41,678 nucleotides of DNA. Origin: an uncultured Selenomonadaceae bacterium. GTDB taxonomy: Bacteria; Bacillota; Negativicutes; Selenomonadales; Selenomonadaceae. The translations under genes were made by a program, and so were the position numbers. The notes below the pieces were generated by a model. That model worked only from the letters and a program-made list of their open reading frames with translations. It ran no database searches and was not told where the DNA came from. Shown here piece by piece: positions 8,536 through 14,961 of the stretch. The DNA lies in NCBI GenBank assembly GCA_905234395.1, contig CAJOHG010000005.1, positions 1 through 41,678 on the forward strand, read 5' to 3'. Numbering within the stretch: position 1 is the first letter of the stretch; every line of letters starts with the position of its first letter.

Positions 8536-8643
8536 TCAGCAAAACTCAAAATGCTTGCCGCCTGCAGATTTTCTTTCACCACGACAAACTTTGCCGATAT
8601 TTTCCGCGAAAATTCCCAGCTGTCGTTCGACTTCCGAGAGTGA

Positions 8644-9381
8644 TTAATACTCCGCACCGTTCTCAATGCAACGCACACGTCTGCGACAATCAGGCGCAGG
8701 CTTAAAAATTTTTCTTTCCGCAACGGGCACGTCAATCAATACGAAATGAAAGCCGCGAACGTTTTCTTGCTTACCGAAGCAAACTTTCCTAATGCTGTTC
8801 CGTGGAAGATTTAATTTGCGCGACGCCTCGGACATTGAATCGTAAATAACTCCGTCTTCAAGACAGAGCACGCGACGATAATTTTTCGGAACTACACGCG
8901 AGATTTTCATTTCATCAGCGAACGCAAATTTTAATTTGTGAGTGGACATGCGCTTGCCTTTGCAAACTCTTTCAATGCAAACTTCGTGTATGCCGAGCTT
9001 GAGCGACGCCTCCGCCAAAGATTGAAATTTTTCACCGGTCGTCGTGCAGATTACCGTTTTGCAACGCGAACGCGGAATATTGTTACCGACAACGACGTTA
9101 AAGCCGTGCGGTGCTGTGCAGTTGAAATATTTCGTCCAATATTTTTCGCGGGCGTCAAGTTCTTTGACAGATGTGCAAATGTCAAGCACGCCGACTTCAA
9201 ATGCGTCGCGCCCTTCCAAGCGAATAATTTTATCGACGAACTGTTTTTTGCTGCGACAGTGTTGCCGAATTCGGTCTTTAAGTCGTCGTATTGTTTGACC
9301 AACATAACAACAGCCTGTTTTACGATGAATAATAACGTAGATAACCATTTTGAGATTTGCAATCGACGAATGAATTTTCAT
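8644..9381 (-). CDS. GIY-YIG homing endonuclease with NUMOD repeats (copy A), C-terminus cut by a stop codon
   Basis: This is a DNA-cutting enzyme of the type found in selfish homing genes. The GIY-YIG core covers roughly residues 10-100: VIY at 13-15, YVG at 26-28, the conserved Arg in LKDRIRQH, the Glu in AREKYWTKYF, and the Asn in HGFN. Several NUMOD/IENR-type DNA-binding repeats follow, for example CTTTGEKFQSLAEASLKLG. ATG 9381 lies nine bases after GGAG; the longer frame back to 9486 runs through the promoter region. The last repeat is interrupted by TAA at 8644-8646. The same frame continues as SLSEVERQLGIFAENIGKVC to a TGA at 8536-8538, so about 36 residues are lost, suggesting recent decay. 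Confidence 0.82.
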   Translation of the reverse strand: MKIHSSIANLKMVIYVIIHRKTGCCYVGQTIRRLKDRIRQHCRSKKQFVDKIIRLEGRDAFEVGVLDICTSVKELDAREKYWTKYFNCTAPHGFNVVVGNNIPRSRCKTVICTTTGEKFQSLAEASLKLGIHEVCIERVCKGKRMSTHKLKFAFADEMKISRVVPKNYRRVLCLEDGVIYDSMSEASRKLNLPRNSIRKVCFGKQENVRGFHFVLIDVPVAERKIFKPAPDCRRRVRCIENGAEY

Positions 9382-9400
9382 AACGGCAAGCTCCTTTTGA

Positions 9401-9429
9401 TTGACACCTACAGGCAAGCTTGCTAGAAT
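9401..9429 (+). promoter_or_regulatory. Consensus sigma-70 promoter of GIY-YIG element A
   Basis: TTGACA (9401-9406), a 17-base spacer and TAGAAT (9424-9429) point away from the nuclease gene. The spacer contains the palindrome GCAAGCTTGC, a possible operator. Element B carries the same boxes with the same spacing at 10753-10781, so the promoter belongs to the element. Confidence 0.72.
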
Positions 9430-9435
9430 TGCAAA

Positions 9436-9551
9436 AAGACTTTGCCGCATGGTGCTTTTGTTTGTAGAATGAATAAATGTTACCATACGTCAAAGTTCTT
9501 TTCAATGTTAGCAACAAAAAAACGTCGGAGAATCATCTTCGGCGTTTTTTC
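9436..9551 (+). ncRNA. Putative ~116-nt structured RNA of GIY-YIG element A
   Basis: The expected transcript from the promoter at 9401-9429 ends at the terminator at 9516-9551. Within it AAAGACTTTG near the 5' end can pair with CAAAGTTCTTT (one bulged base), enclosing GCATGGT with ACCATAC (six of seven pairs). No convincing ORF with a ribosome-binding site lies inside. The alternative is a leader or attenuator of the former lyase-symporter operon. Nothing here matches an RNA family I can name. Confidence 0.4.
9516..9551 (+). terminator. Intrinsic terminator, possibly bidirectional
   Basis: AACGTCGGA (9522-9530) pairs with TTCGGCGTT (9539-9547) with two G-U pairs. A run of A on the left and T6 (9546-9551) on the right extend the stem, so it could act in both directions. 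It ends directly before the lyase fragment. Confidence 0.75.
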
Positions 9552-9552
9552 T

Positions 9553-9858
9553 ATTTGTCTGAATACAGAAGCTGCACTTGCCAAAGCTCAGGGTGAACTC
9601 GGCGTCATCCCGAAAGACAAAGCCGACATCATCAACGAATACGCCAAAGCCGAACTGCTCGACGTTAAGGCTATCGGCGAATTCTTCAAAAGCTCGATAA
9701 CGATTGTGCCGCTCCTCAAAGAGTTCAAAAAAATTCTGCCCGAAAACGCCGGCGAATACGTTCATTGGGGCGCAACCAGTCAAGACATCGTCGACACGGG
9801 AATTGTTCTCCTTCAGCGCGACGCCTACAAAATTATTCTGCGCGACATGAAAGCTTGA
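9553..9858 (+). pseudogene. Fragment of a PurB/PcaB-type lyase (fumarase/aspartase superfamily)
   Basis: About 100 codons of an adenylosuccinate-lyase-like protein survive: TEAALAKAQGELGVIP, then LLDVKAIGEFF, then the superfamily motif GEYVHWGATSQDIVDTG, ending LRDMKA before a TGA. Intact members have about 450 residues, so the start (roughly 30-40 residues) and the last three quarters are missing, including the signature serine loop. The fragment lies exactly between GIY-YIG elements A and B. With the symporter pieces downstream it probably formed a dicarboxylate-related operon before the insertions. Its exact substrate cannot be told. The open frame back to 9442 reads through the terminator and is not coding. 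Confidence 0.75.
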
Positions 9859-9859
9859 T

Positions 9860-10735
9860 TTATTTAAACGCGTCCGCAAAGGCAAATCTCAAGCCGTGAG
9901 TGGATTTTATTTTCCCGATGCAAACGTTGCGAATGCTCGTCCGATTTATTCCTGTCTTTCGTGCGGCGGCGGCTAATGAATCGAACACTTCACCGCTGTT
10001 CAGACAAAATATTCGGCGTCTGTTTTTATAGCTGAAAACTTTTCTTTCTTCAATCGGAATATCTGCAAAAGCGAACTTCAAACCGCACGCACGACCTTTT
10101 TTGCCCGAACAAACATCGCCAATGGTTCTCCTGGTTATATTCAACTTTTTTGCGGCAGAAACAATGGACTCGAAAATTTCTCCCGTATCAATACAAATCA
10201 CGCGGCGCGGCTTTCCATTGCTCTTGATCAAAAAAGGTTCTTCGACATCAATTTTAGAGTCTGCAAATGCGAAACGCAAACCGCCGACAGTTTTTTTCCT
10301 GCCGTGGCAAACACTGCTGATTCCCGACGGACAAATATTAAAGTGTTCTGCAGCGTCAATAACGGAGTTGAACTTCTCGCCGGTATCCGGGCAAATCACA
10401 GGCTTATTGCGTCCGTTGTTTTTGCCGTTGTCCTCGCCGCCGTCAGTCATGTTAAATCCGTGCGGACACTTGCAGTTGAAGTAAACAATCCAATGATGTT
10501 CGCGCTCTCTCAATTGTGCAAGTGAAGTGCAAACGTCGAGAACGCCTACTTCAAATTTGTCTCTGCCCTCAATGCGAATGATTTTATCGACGAATTGTTT
10601 TTTGCCGCGAAGATGCTGAACGATTCGCTTTTTTAATTTGTGCGATGTTTGTCCGACGTAACAAAAGCCGGTTGGTCGATGAATGATAATGTAGATGACC
10701 ATTTTTAAATCGCGTAAGCTCGAATGAATTTCCAT
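9860..10735 (-). CDS. GIY-YIG homing endonuclease with NUMOD repeats (copy B)
   Basis: This 291-residue paralog of copy A is intact. The start MEIHSSLRDLKMVIYIIIHR matches copy A closely, and the GIY-YIG core shows VIY, CYVGQT, LKKRIVQH, the catalytic-type Glu in REREHHWIVYF, and HGFN. Four NUMOD/IENR-like repeats follow, each of the form TGEKF or SGEVF, a helix such as SLAAAARKTGIN, and VCxGK. They read out DNA in related homing enzymes. ATG 10735 stands eight bases after GGAG; an upstream TTG at 10765 is less likely. The stop abuts the lyase fragment. The frame shows no interruption, so this copy may be active. Confidence 0.88.
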   Translation of the reverse strand: MEIHSSLRDLKMVIYIIIHRPTGFCYVGQTSHKLKKRIVQHLRGKKQFVDKIIRIEGRDKFEVGVLDVCTSLAQLREREHHWIVYFNCKCPHGFNMTDGGEDNGKNNGRNKPVICPDTGEKFNSVIDAAEHFNICPSGISSVCHGRKKTVGGLRFAFADSKIDVEEPFLIKSNGKPRRVICIDTGEIFESIVSAAKKLNITRRTIGDVCSGKKGRACGLKFAFADIPIEERKVFSYKNRRRIFCLNSGEVFDSLAAAARKTGINRTSIRNVCIGKIKSTHGLRFAFADAFK

Positions 10736-10752
10736 AGCCGCTGCTCCTTTCG

Positions 10753-10781
10753 TTGACACTTGCAAGCAGGGCTGTTAGAAT
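10753..10781 (+). promoter_or_regulatory. Consensus sigma-70 promoter of GIY-YIG element B
   Basis: TTGACA (10753-10758), 17 bases, TAGAAT (10776-10781), divergent from the nuclease gene. Downstream, AAGACC (10795-10800) can pair with GGTCTT (10850-10855) around a smaller bulged stem (GTTGACTGT with ACAGTTTAAC), so the leader could fold much like that of element A. No terminator is evident here. Confidence 0.65.
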
Positions 10782-10876
10782 GACGCTAACGACGAAGACC
10801 CTGCTCTGCTGTTGACTGTACTCTTCAAAGACAGTTTAACACAGCGCAAGGTCTTTTACAATGGAAAAAGTTTTGT

Positions 10877-11200
10877 CCACACATCGAAGAAATCACCGAT
10901 GTGGCCTGGCACCTGTTTGCAATTTTCGCGGCGACGATTCTCGGCTTCATTCTTCAACCTATGCCGATTGGCGCGGTGGCTTTTATCGGCGTGACAATGG
11001 CGGCTCTTACCGGCGTCGTTACAGTCGGCGTTGCAATTTCCGGTTACGGCAACAGCACAATCCGGTTAATCATCTGCGCATTCCTTTTGGCACGAGCATT
11101 TATCAAAAGCGGTCTCGGTCGCAGAATTTCATTTTTAATCATTAAGGCTATCGGAAAATCTTCGCTGACTCTGGGCTATGCGATAACTCTTGCAGATTAA
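10877..11200 (+). pseudogene. N-terminal fragment of a DASS-family dicarboxylate symporter
   Basis: The fragment reads IEEITDVAWHLFAIFAATIL, then PMPIGAVAFIGVTMAALTG, then SLTLGYAITLAD and a TAA. It matches the first hydrophobic part of DASS/CitT-type anion:sodium symporters, which carry C4-dicarboxylates, citrate or 2-oxoglutarate. The extreme N-terminus is replaced by element B. The frame stops exactly where the family continues into its conserved loop, at the start of the HNH element. About 280 central residues are missing between this fragment and the C-terminal piece at 11752. No functional transporter can be made here. Confidence 0.8.
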
Positions 11201-11212
11201 GGAGGCGTTGTC

Positions 11213-11752
11213 ATGGAAAATCTTTTCAGCGACGAACCGGGTGCACCGGGCAATGGGCGTGTAGCCGTGATTAGCGAGCAGTATCAACAATTTAACGGAT
11301 ATATTTACATGCGCGACGAAAACGGTCGCTATTATCGCAAGTTTAACAAACGGGAACATTATCTGCATCACGATGTTTGGCGTTTTCATTTCGGTGAACC
11401 GCCGCTTGATTATTACATCATTCATCGCGATGATAACAACGCTAACAATGACATTGAAAATTTGACGCTGATTGAGAAATTGGTATTCTTCAAGAAACGT
11501 CATGCAGATTCTGCGCCCAAAGAAACGGTTTGCGAATGGTGCGGCAAAAAGTTCACATATACAACGGCAGGTCGTCCGTCACGCTTTTGCTCAGACTTTT
11601 GCAGGAATAAATTTCAGCGGGCACGTTACGAGGAAGAGCGTCCTTGCATCATTTGCGGCAAGTTTTTCAAAACGTACAAATATCATCCCGCGCAGACATG
11701 TTCCAACGAGTGTCGACCGGAACTTTGCAAGCGACTGCGTGAGCCAAAATAA
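11213..11752 (+). CDS. HNH homing-type endonuclease with two zinc ribbons
   Basis: This is a 179-residue nuclease. The HNH_3-like core is HHDVWRFHF followed by IIHRDDNNANNDIENLTLIE (residues about 52-89), with the metal/catalytic histidines and the NNxxENL motif typical of homing HNH enzymes. Two short zinc-binding motifs follow: CxxC at 107-110 with C126/C130, and CxxC at 145-148 with C163/C167. ATG 11213 lies behind AAGGAGG, a strong ribosome-binding site. Both flanks are symporter fragments in the same direction, so the gene sits inside the former symporter gene. It is intact, and unlike the GIY-YIG genes it is co-directional with its host gene. Confidence 0.85.
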   Translation: MENLFSDEPGAPGNGRVAVISEQYQQFNGYIYMRDENGRYYRKFNKREHYLHHDVWRFHFGEPPLDYYIIHRDDNNANNDIENLTLIEKLVFFKKRHADSAPKETVCEWCGKKFTYTTAGRPSRFCSDFCRNKFQRARYEEERPCIICGKFFKTYKYHPAQTCSNECRPELCKRLREPK

Positions 11753-12156
11753 AGTCCGGCTTCATCAAGACAGTTTCAACGTTGGCAGGCAAAGTAATTC
11801 TCGACGCGGGCTTCTCGTGGCTTATGGCATTCATGATTCTGATTTTAATCTACGTCTATTCGCATTACGCCTTCGCAAGCGTCTCGGCACACATCAGCGC
11901 AATGTACGCGGCATTTCTGTCGGTCGCGGTCGTCGTGGGAACTCCGCCGCTTTTGGCAGCAATAGCCTTCGCGGCACTGTCAAACATTATGATTCCGTTG
12001 ACGCATTACGGCGGCGGCGCGGCTCCCATTCTCTATGGCGCAGGATTCGTCACGCAGGGCAAATGGTGGCAACTCGGCTTTATCATGGTCACGGTCAACA
12101 TGGTTATCTGGCTCGGCATCGGAAGTCTCTGGTGGAAAGTTATCGGGCTGTGGTAA
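11752..12156 (+). pseudogene. C-terminal fragment of a DASS-family dicarboxylate symporter
   Basis: Homology resumes immediately at the HNH stop codon with SGFIKTVSTLAGKVILDAG and runs to the natural C-terminus. It includes ILIYVYSHYAFASVSAHISA, the family motif LTHYGGGAAPILYGAGFVTQ, and the ending WKVIGLW before TAA. The pieces at 10877-11200 and here together cover about half of a normal symporter. This 3' end is precise, so the HNH element replaced only the middle. It converges with miaB with no intergenic space. Confidence 0.82.
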
Positions 12157-13458
12157 TCAATCGACGACTTCGCCTTTGACAAGAAACGTTTGCGCTTGAG
12201 TGATTTTGACGCGAATCAAATCGCCTGCACATTCATCACCATGCGCGAACAGCACAAGCTTGTTTGAACGCGTCCGTCCCGTGAAAATTTTTTCGTCAGT
12301 CTTACTCGCTCCTTCAACGAGCACTTCTTCAATCGAATTGACGAGCGCAAGATTTTTGGCAAGACTGATTTCATTTTGAACTTTCATCAGCAAATCAAGG
12401 CGGCGATGCTTAGTCTCGTCGTCTATTTGATTTTCAAACGTCGCGGCAGGAGTCCCGGAGCGTTTCGAGTAAATAAACGTGAACGCGGCATCAAATTTGA
12501 CGGCACGCAAAAATTCCAGCGTCTCTGTAAAATCAGCGTCAGTCTCGCCGGGAAAACCGACAATCAAATCTGTCGTCAAGCTCACGTTCGGAATTGCCGC
12601 GCGAATTTTTTCAACGAGCCGCAAATATTTTTCGACGGTGTAGACGCGATTCATGCGCCGCAAAATTTTGTCGGAGCCGTATTGAACGGGCAAGTGAATA
12701 TGTTCGCAGATGTGTTGACCGTTGGCGATGGCGGCAATTAATTCGTCGGATAAATCTTTCGGGTGGCTTGTCATGAAACGCAATCGCTCAACGCCGAGTT
12801 TGTCGACTGCACTCAACAATTCGGCAAAAGTCATTCCGCCGGCGTAAGAGTTGACGTTTTGTCCGAGCAAGGTAATTTCTTTGAAACCTTCGGCGACGGC
12901 TTGATTGACCTCCGCGAAAATTTCTTCGGGCTTGCGAGAACGTTCACGACCTCTGACATAAGGAACAATGCAATACGTGCAGAAATTGTTGCAACCGTAC
13001 ATTATCGGCACGAACGTCGAGACTTGCCCGTTTCTAATCGGAAAGACTTCAGCCGGAATATCGCCGCTTACGTTTGAAACGTCGACGAAATGTTTACGTT
13101 CACGCTCCAAACTTTTGACGACGCGAGCAACTTCAGAACTCTGACCCGTGCCCAAAACGAAATCGACATGCGGCGCACGTTTGATGAGATTCGCTCCTTC
13201 CTTTTGCGCCATGCATCCGGCAACACCGATAATCAGCGACGGTTTGATTCGCTTGAGAGCTTTGAACCTGCCGATTTGCCCGAAAACTTTATCTTCGGCA
13301 GTCGCGCGAACACAACACGTATTAATCAGAATCAAGTCCGCCGCGTCGAAGTCGTCCGTCAAAGTGTAGCCGATTTGTTGCAGAAGTCCGCTCATGCGTT
13401 CAGAGTCGGCGACGTTCATTTGACAACCGTAAGTTAAAATTTTTAGTTTCTTTTTCAT
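12157..13458 (-). CDS. miaB: tRNA-2-methylthio-N6-dimethylallyladenosine synthase
   Basis: This radical-SAM methylthiotransferase modifies A37 of tRNAs reading UNN codons. The N-terminal UPF0004 domain has cysteines C12, C48 and C82 for the auxiliary 4Fe-4S cluster (TYGCQMN, INTCCV, AGCMAQ). The radical-SAM cluster motif is GCNNFCTYCIVPYVRGRERS with C156, C160 and C163, and a TRAM domain closes the protein. From ATG 13458 the length is 433 residues, normal for the family; ATG 13467 or an upstream start at 13518 are possible. No ribosome-binding site is obvious. A TACAAT -10-like box lies only a few bases upstream, so translation may be leaderless or start further in. Confidence 0.93.
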   Translation of the reverse strand: MKKKLKILTYGCQMNVADSERMSGLLQQIGYTLTDDFDAADLILINTCCVRATAEDKVFGQIGRFKALKRIKPSLIIGVAGCMAQKEGANLIKRAPHVDFVLGTGQSSEVARVVKSLERERKHFVDVSNVSGDIPAEVFPIRNGQVSTFVPIMYGCNNFCTYCIVPYVRGRERSRKPEEIFAEVNQAVAEGFKEITLLGQNVNSYAGGMTFAELLSAVDKLGVERLRFMTSHPKDLSDELIAAIANGQHICEHIHLPVQYGSDKILRRMNRVYTVEKYLRLVEKIRAAIPNVSLTTDLIVGFPGETDADFTETLEFLRAVKFDAAFTFIYSKRSGTPAATFENQIDDETKHRRLDLLMKVQNEISLAKNLALVNSIEEVLVEGASKTDEKIFTGRTRSNKLVLFAHGDECAGDLIRVKITQAQTFLVKGEVVD

Positions 13459-13511
13459 GCGGCGCATTGTATCATGTTGAGCGGCAAGGAACAAGATTTT
13501 CTGTGATGTAA

Positions 13512-13540
13512 TTGACAATGAAGACTGTTCCGCGTCTTAT
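13512..13540 (+). promoter_or_regulatory. Candidate promoter of the chemotaxis operon
   Basis: TTGACA (13512-13517), 17 bases and TCTTAT (13535-13540) lie about 250 bases before cheB. The -35 box is perfect and the -10 matches four of six. The leader between this site and cheB holds only weak small frames. Confidence 0.45.
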
Positions 13541-13786
13541 TTGAAGGTTTGAAGATTATGCCGTTCAAACAGATTTATCTGCGAATCGGCGAGGCAACGA
13601 CCGTTCATCTTGACAACGCGCTGTAACTCATGACGAAAATTTTTGTCGCTCAAACGGGCGGCGATTTTTTTTGCGGCAATGAAGGAACTTTAACAAGTCA
13701 AGCGAATACTAAAGTGATTAATTGCTTTGAAACGGTTGACGGCACAATTCGTCAATGCAAAAATTTTCAAAGGGGAGGCGTCCAAA

Positions 13787-14938
13787 GTGATTCGTGTTTT
13801 GATTGCTGACGACTCGGCTTTTATGCGAAAAGTCCTCTCTGATCTGTTCAACAGCCAAAGCGACTTTCAAGTCGTCGGCACTGCCGTGAATGGTCATGAC
13901 GCCATAGAAAAGGTTAAGAAACTTCATCCCGACGTGTTGACGCTGGACGTTATCATGCCGGTGATGGACGGTCTCAACGCGCTGGCGGTCATCATGGAGC
14001 AATGTCCGTTGCCCGTCGTCATGGTCAGTTCCACAACTCAAAAGGGCACCAACGAGACGATTCGCGCACTTGCACTCGGAGCAGTCGATTTCGTCAGCAA
14101 GGCGGGCGGTGCCATTTCCAAAATCGACACGATTAAAGACGAGATTTTAGCCAAATGTCGATTGGCGGCAAAAGCTCACGCGAAGAAAAATTTATCCGCG
14201 AGCAGACCGCTGGTTTATAAGCCCAAACCTGCACCGACTTTTGACGATTTGCCCACGCGCAGGATCGAAGTTAAGCGCAGAACAGGTCTCGTTTTGGGAC
14301 AAAAGCCGACGATTAATCGCGTGCCGTCAACAACCGAGCCTGTCAAAAAAATTATTCCCGGTACCGGCAAAAAACTTGTCGTCATTGGCACATCAACCGG
14401 CGGACCGCAAGCACTGCAAGCGGTTGTCACGCGTCTGCCGAGCAATCTTCCCTGCGGCGTCGTAATCGTCCAACATATGCCTGCGGGTTTTACAAAGTCT
14501 TTGGCGGACAGGCTCAACTCAATCAGCGCAATCGCTGTCAAGGAGGCGGAACACGACGAAATTATCAAACCGGGACAAGTTTACATTGCACCCGGCGATT
14601 ATCATTTGCGCATAGCTCCTGCCGGCGGCGGCGAAAGAAAGATTGTCCTAAGTCAAGAGCCGCGCGTGGGTAACCTTCGCCCGACTGTCAATTACATGTT
14701 CGATTCTGCCGCGCAATTCGGCAGAGATTTGGTCAGCGTGATTATGACCGGCATGGGAGCCGACGGTTGCGAGGGCATGAAAAAAATCAAGGCTACGGGC
14801 GGTTATTCCATTGCGCAAGACGAAAGCAGTTGCGTAGTTTACGGTATGCCGAAAGCCGTTGTTGATGCAGGACTTGCCGACGAAGTGCGCCCTTTAAATA
14901 AAATCGCGGAAGCTATTGTCGAGGCTGTGAGGAGATAA
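13787..14938 (+). CDS. cheB: Chemotaxis response regulator / protein-glutamate methylesterase
   Basis: CheB removes methyl groups from chemoreceptors once phosphorylated by CheA. The receiver domain shows the acidic pair DD at residues 8-9 and the phosphorylated aspartate D54 in LDVIMPVMDG. A linker leads to the esterase domain with the catalytic triad S203 (GTSTGGPQAL), H230 (VQHMPAGF) and D326 (TGMGADG). GTG 13787 lies nine bases after GGGGAGG (13772-13778) and gives VIRVLIADDS, the expected receiver start. The longer frame from 13727 is rejected. The gene heads the operon, with cheA 23 bases downstream. Confidence 0.95.
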   Translation: MIRVLIADDSAFMRKVLSDLFNSQSDFQVVGTAVNGHDAIEKVKKLHPDVLTLDVIMPVMDGLNALAVIMEQCPLPVVMVSSTTQKGTNETIRALALGAVDFVSKAGGAISKIDTIKDEILAKCRLAAKAHAKKNLSASRPLVYKPKPAPTFDDLPTRRIEVKRRTGLVLGQKPTINRVPSTTEPVKKIIPGTGKKLVVIGTSTGGPQALQAVVTRLPSNLPCGVVIVQHMPAGFTKSLADRLNSISAIAVKEAEHDEIIKPGQVYIAPGDYHLRIAPAGGGERKIVLSQEPRVGNLRPTVNYMFDSAAQFGRDLVSVIMTGMGADGCEGMKKIKATGGYSIAQDESSCVVYGMPKAVVDAGLADEVRPLNKIAEAIVEAVRR

Positions 14939-14961
14939 CACTCCCGAAGGAGGATTAATTA

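Larger units (their letters stand above)
8536..9556 (-). mobile_element. GIY-YIG homing-endonuclease element A
   Basis: The block comprises a GIY-YIG/NUMOD nuclease gene on the minus strand, a divergent plus-strand promoter, a potentially structured short transcript and a terminator. It abuts the truncated regulator at 8535 and the lyase fragment at about 9553. Element B (9856 to about 10870) has the same organisation and orientation, and its nuclease and promoter regions align well with A. The outer limits are inferred from where host-gene homology stops; no terminal repeats were seen. Confidence 0.6.
9856..10870 (-). mobile_element. GIY-YIG homing-endonuclease element B
   Basis: This has the same organisation as element A: a minus-strand GIY-YIG gene, a divergent TTGACA-17-TAGAAT promoter, and a downstream region able to fold. 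It sits between the lyase fragment (ending at 9855) and the N-terminal symporter fragment (from about 10877). The outer limits are approximate, set by where host homology stops. Host sequence between the two fragments, more than 1 kb, is missing, so this was replacement or insertion plus deletion. Confidence 0.6.

Noticed and set aside
13630..13809. 59-codon frame before cheB
   Set aside because: No ribosome-binding site, no known motif, and it overlaps the cheB start in another frame. It is best seen as leader sequence.
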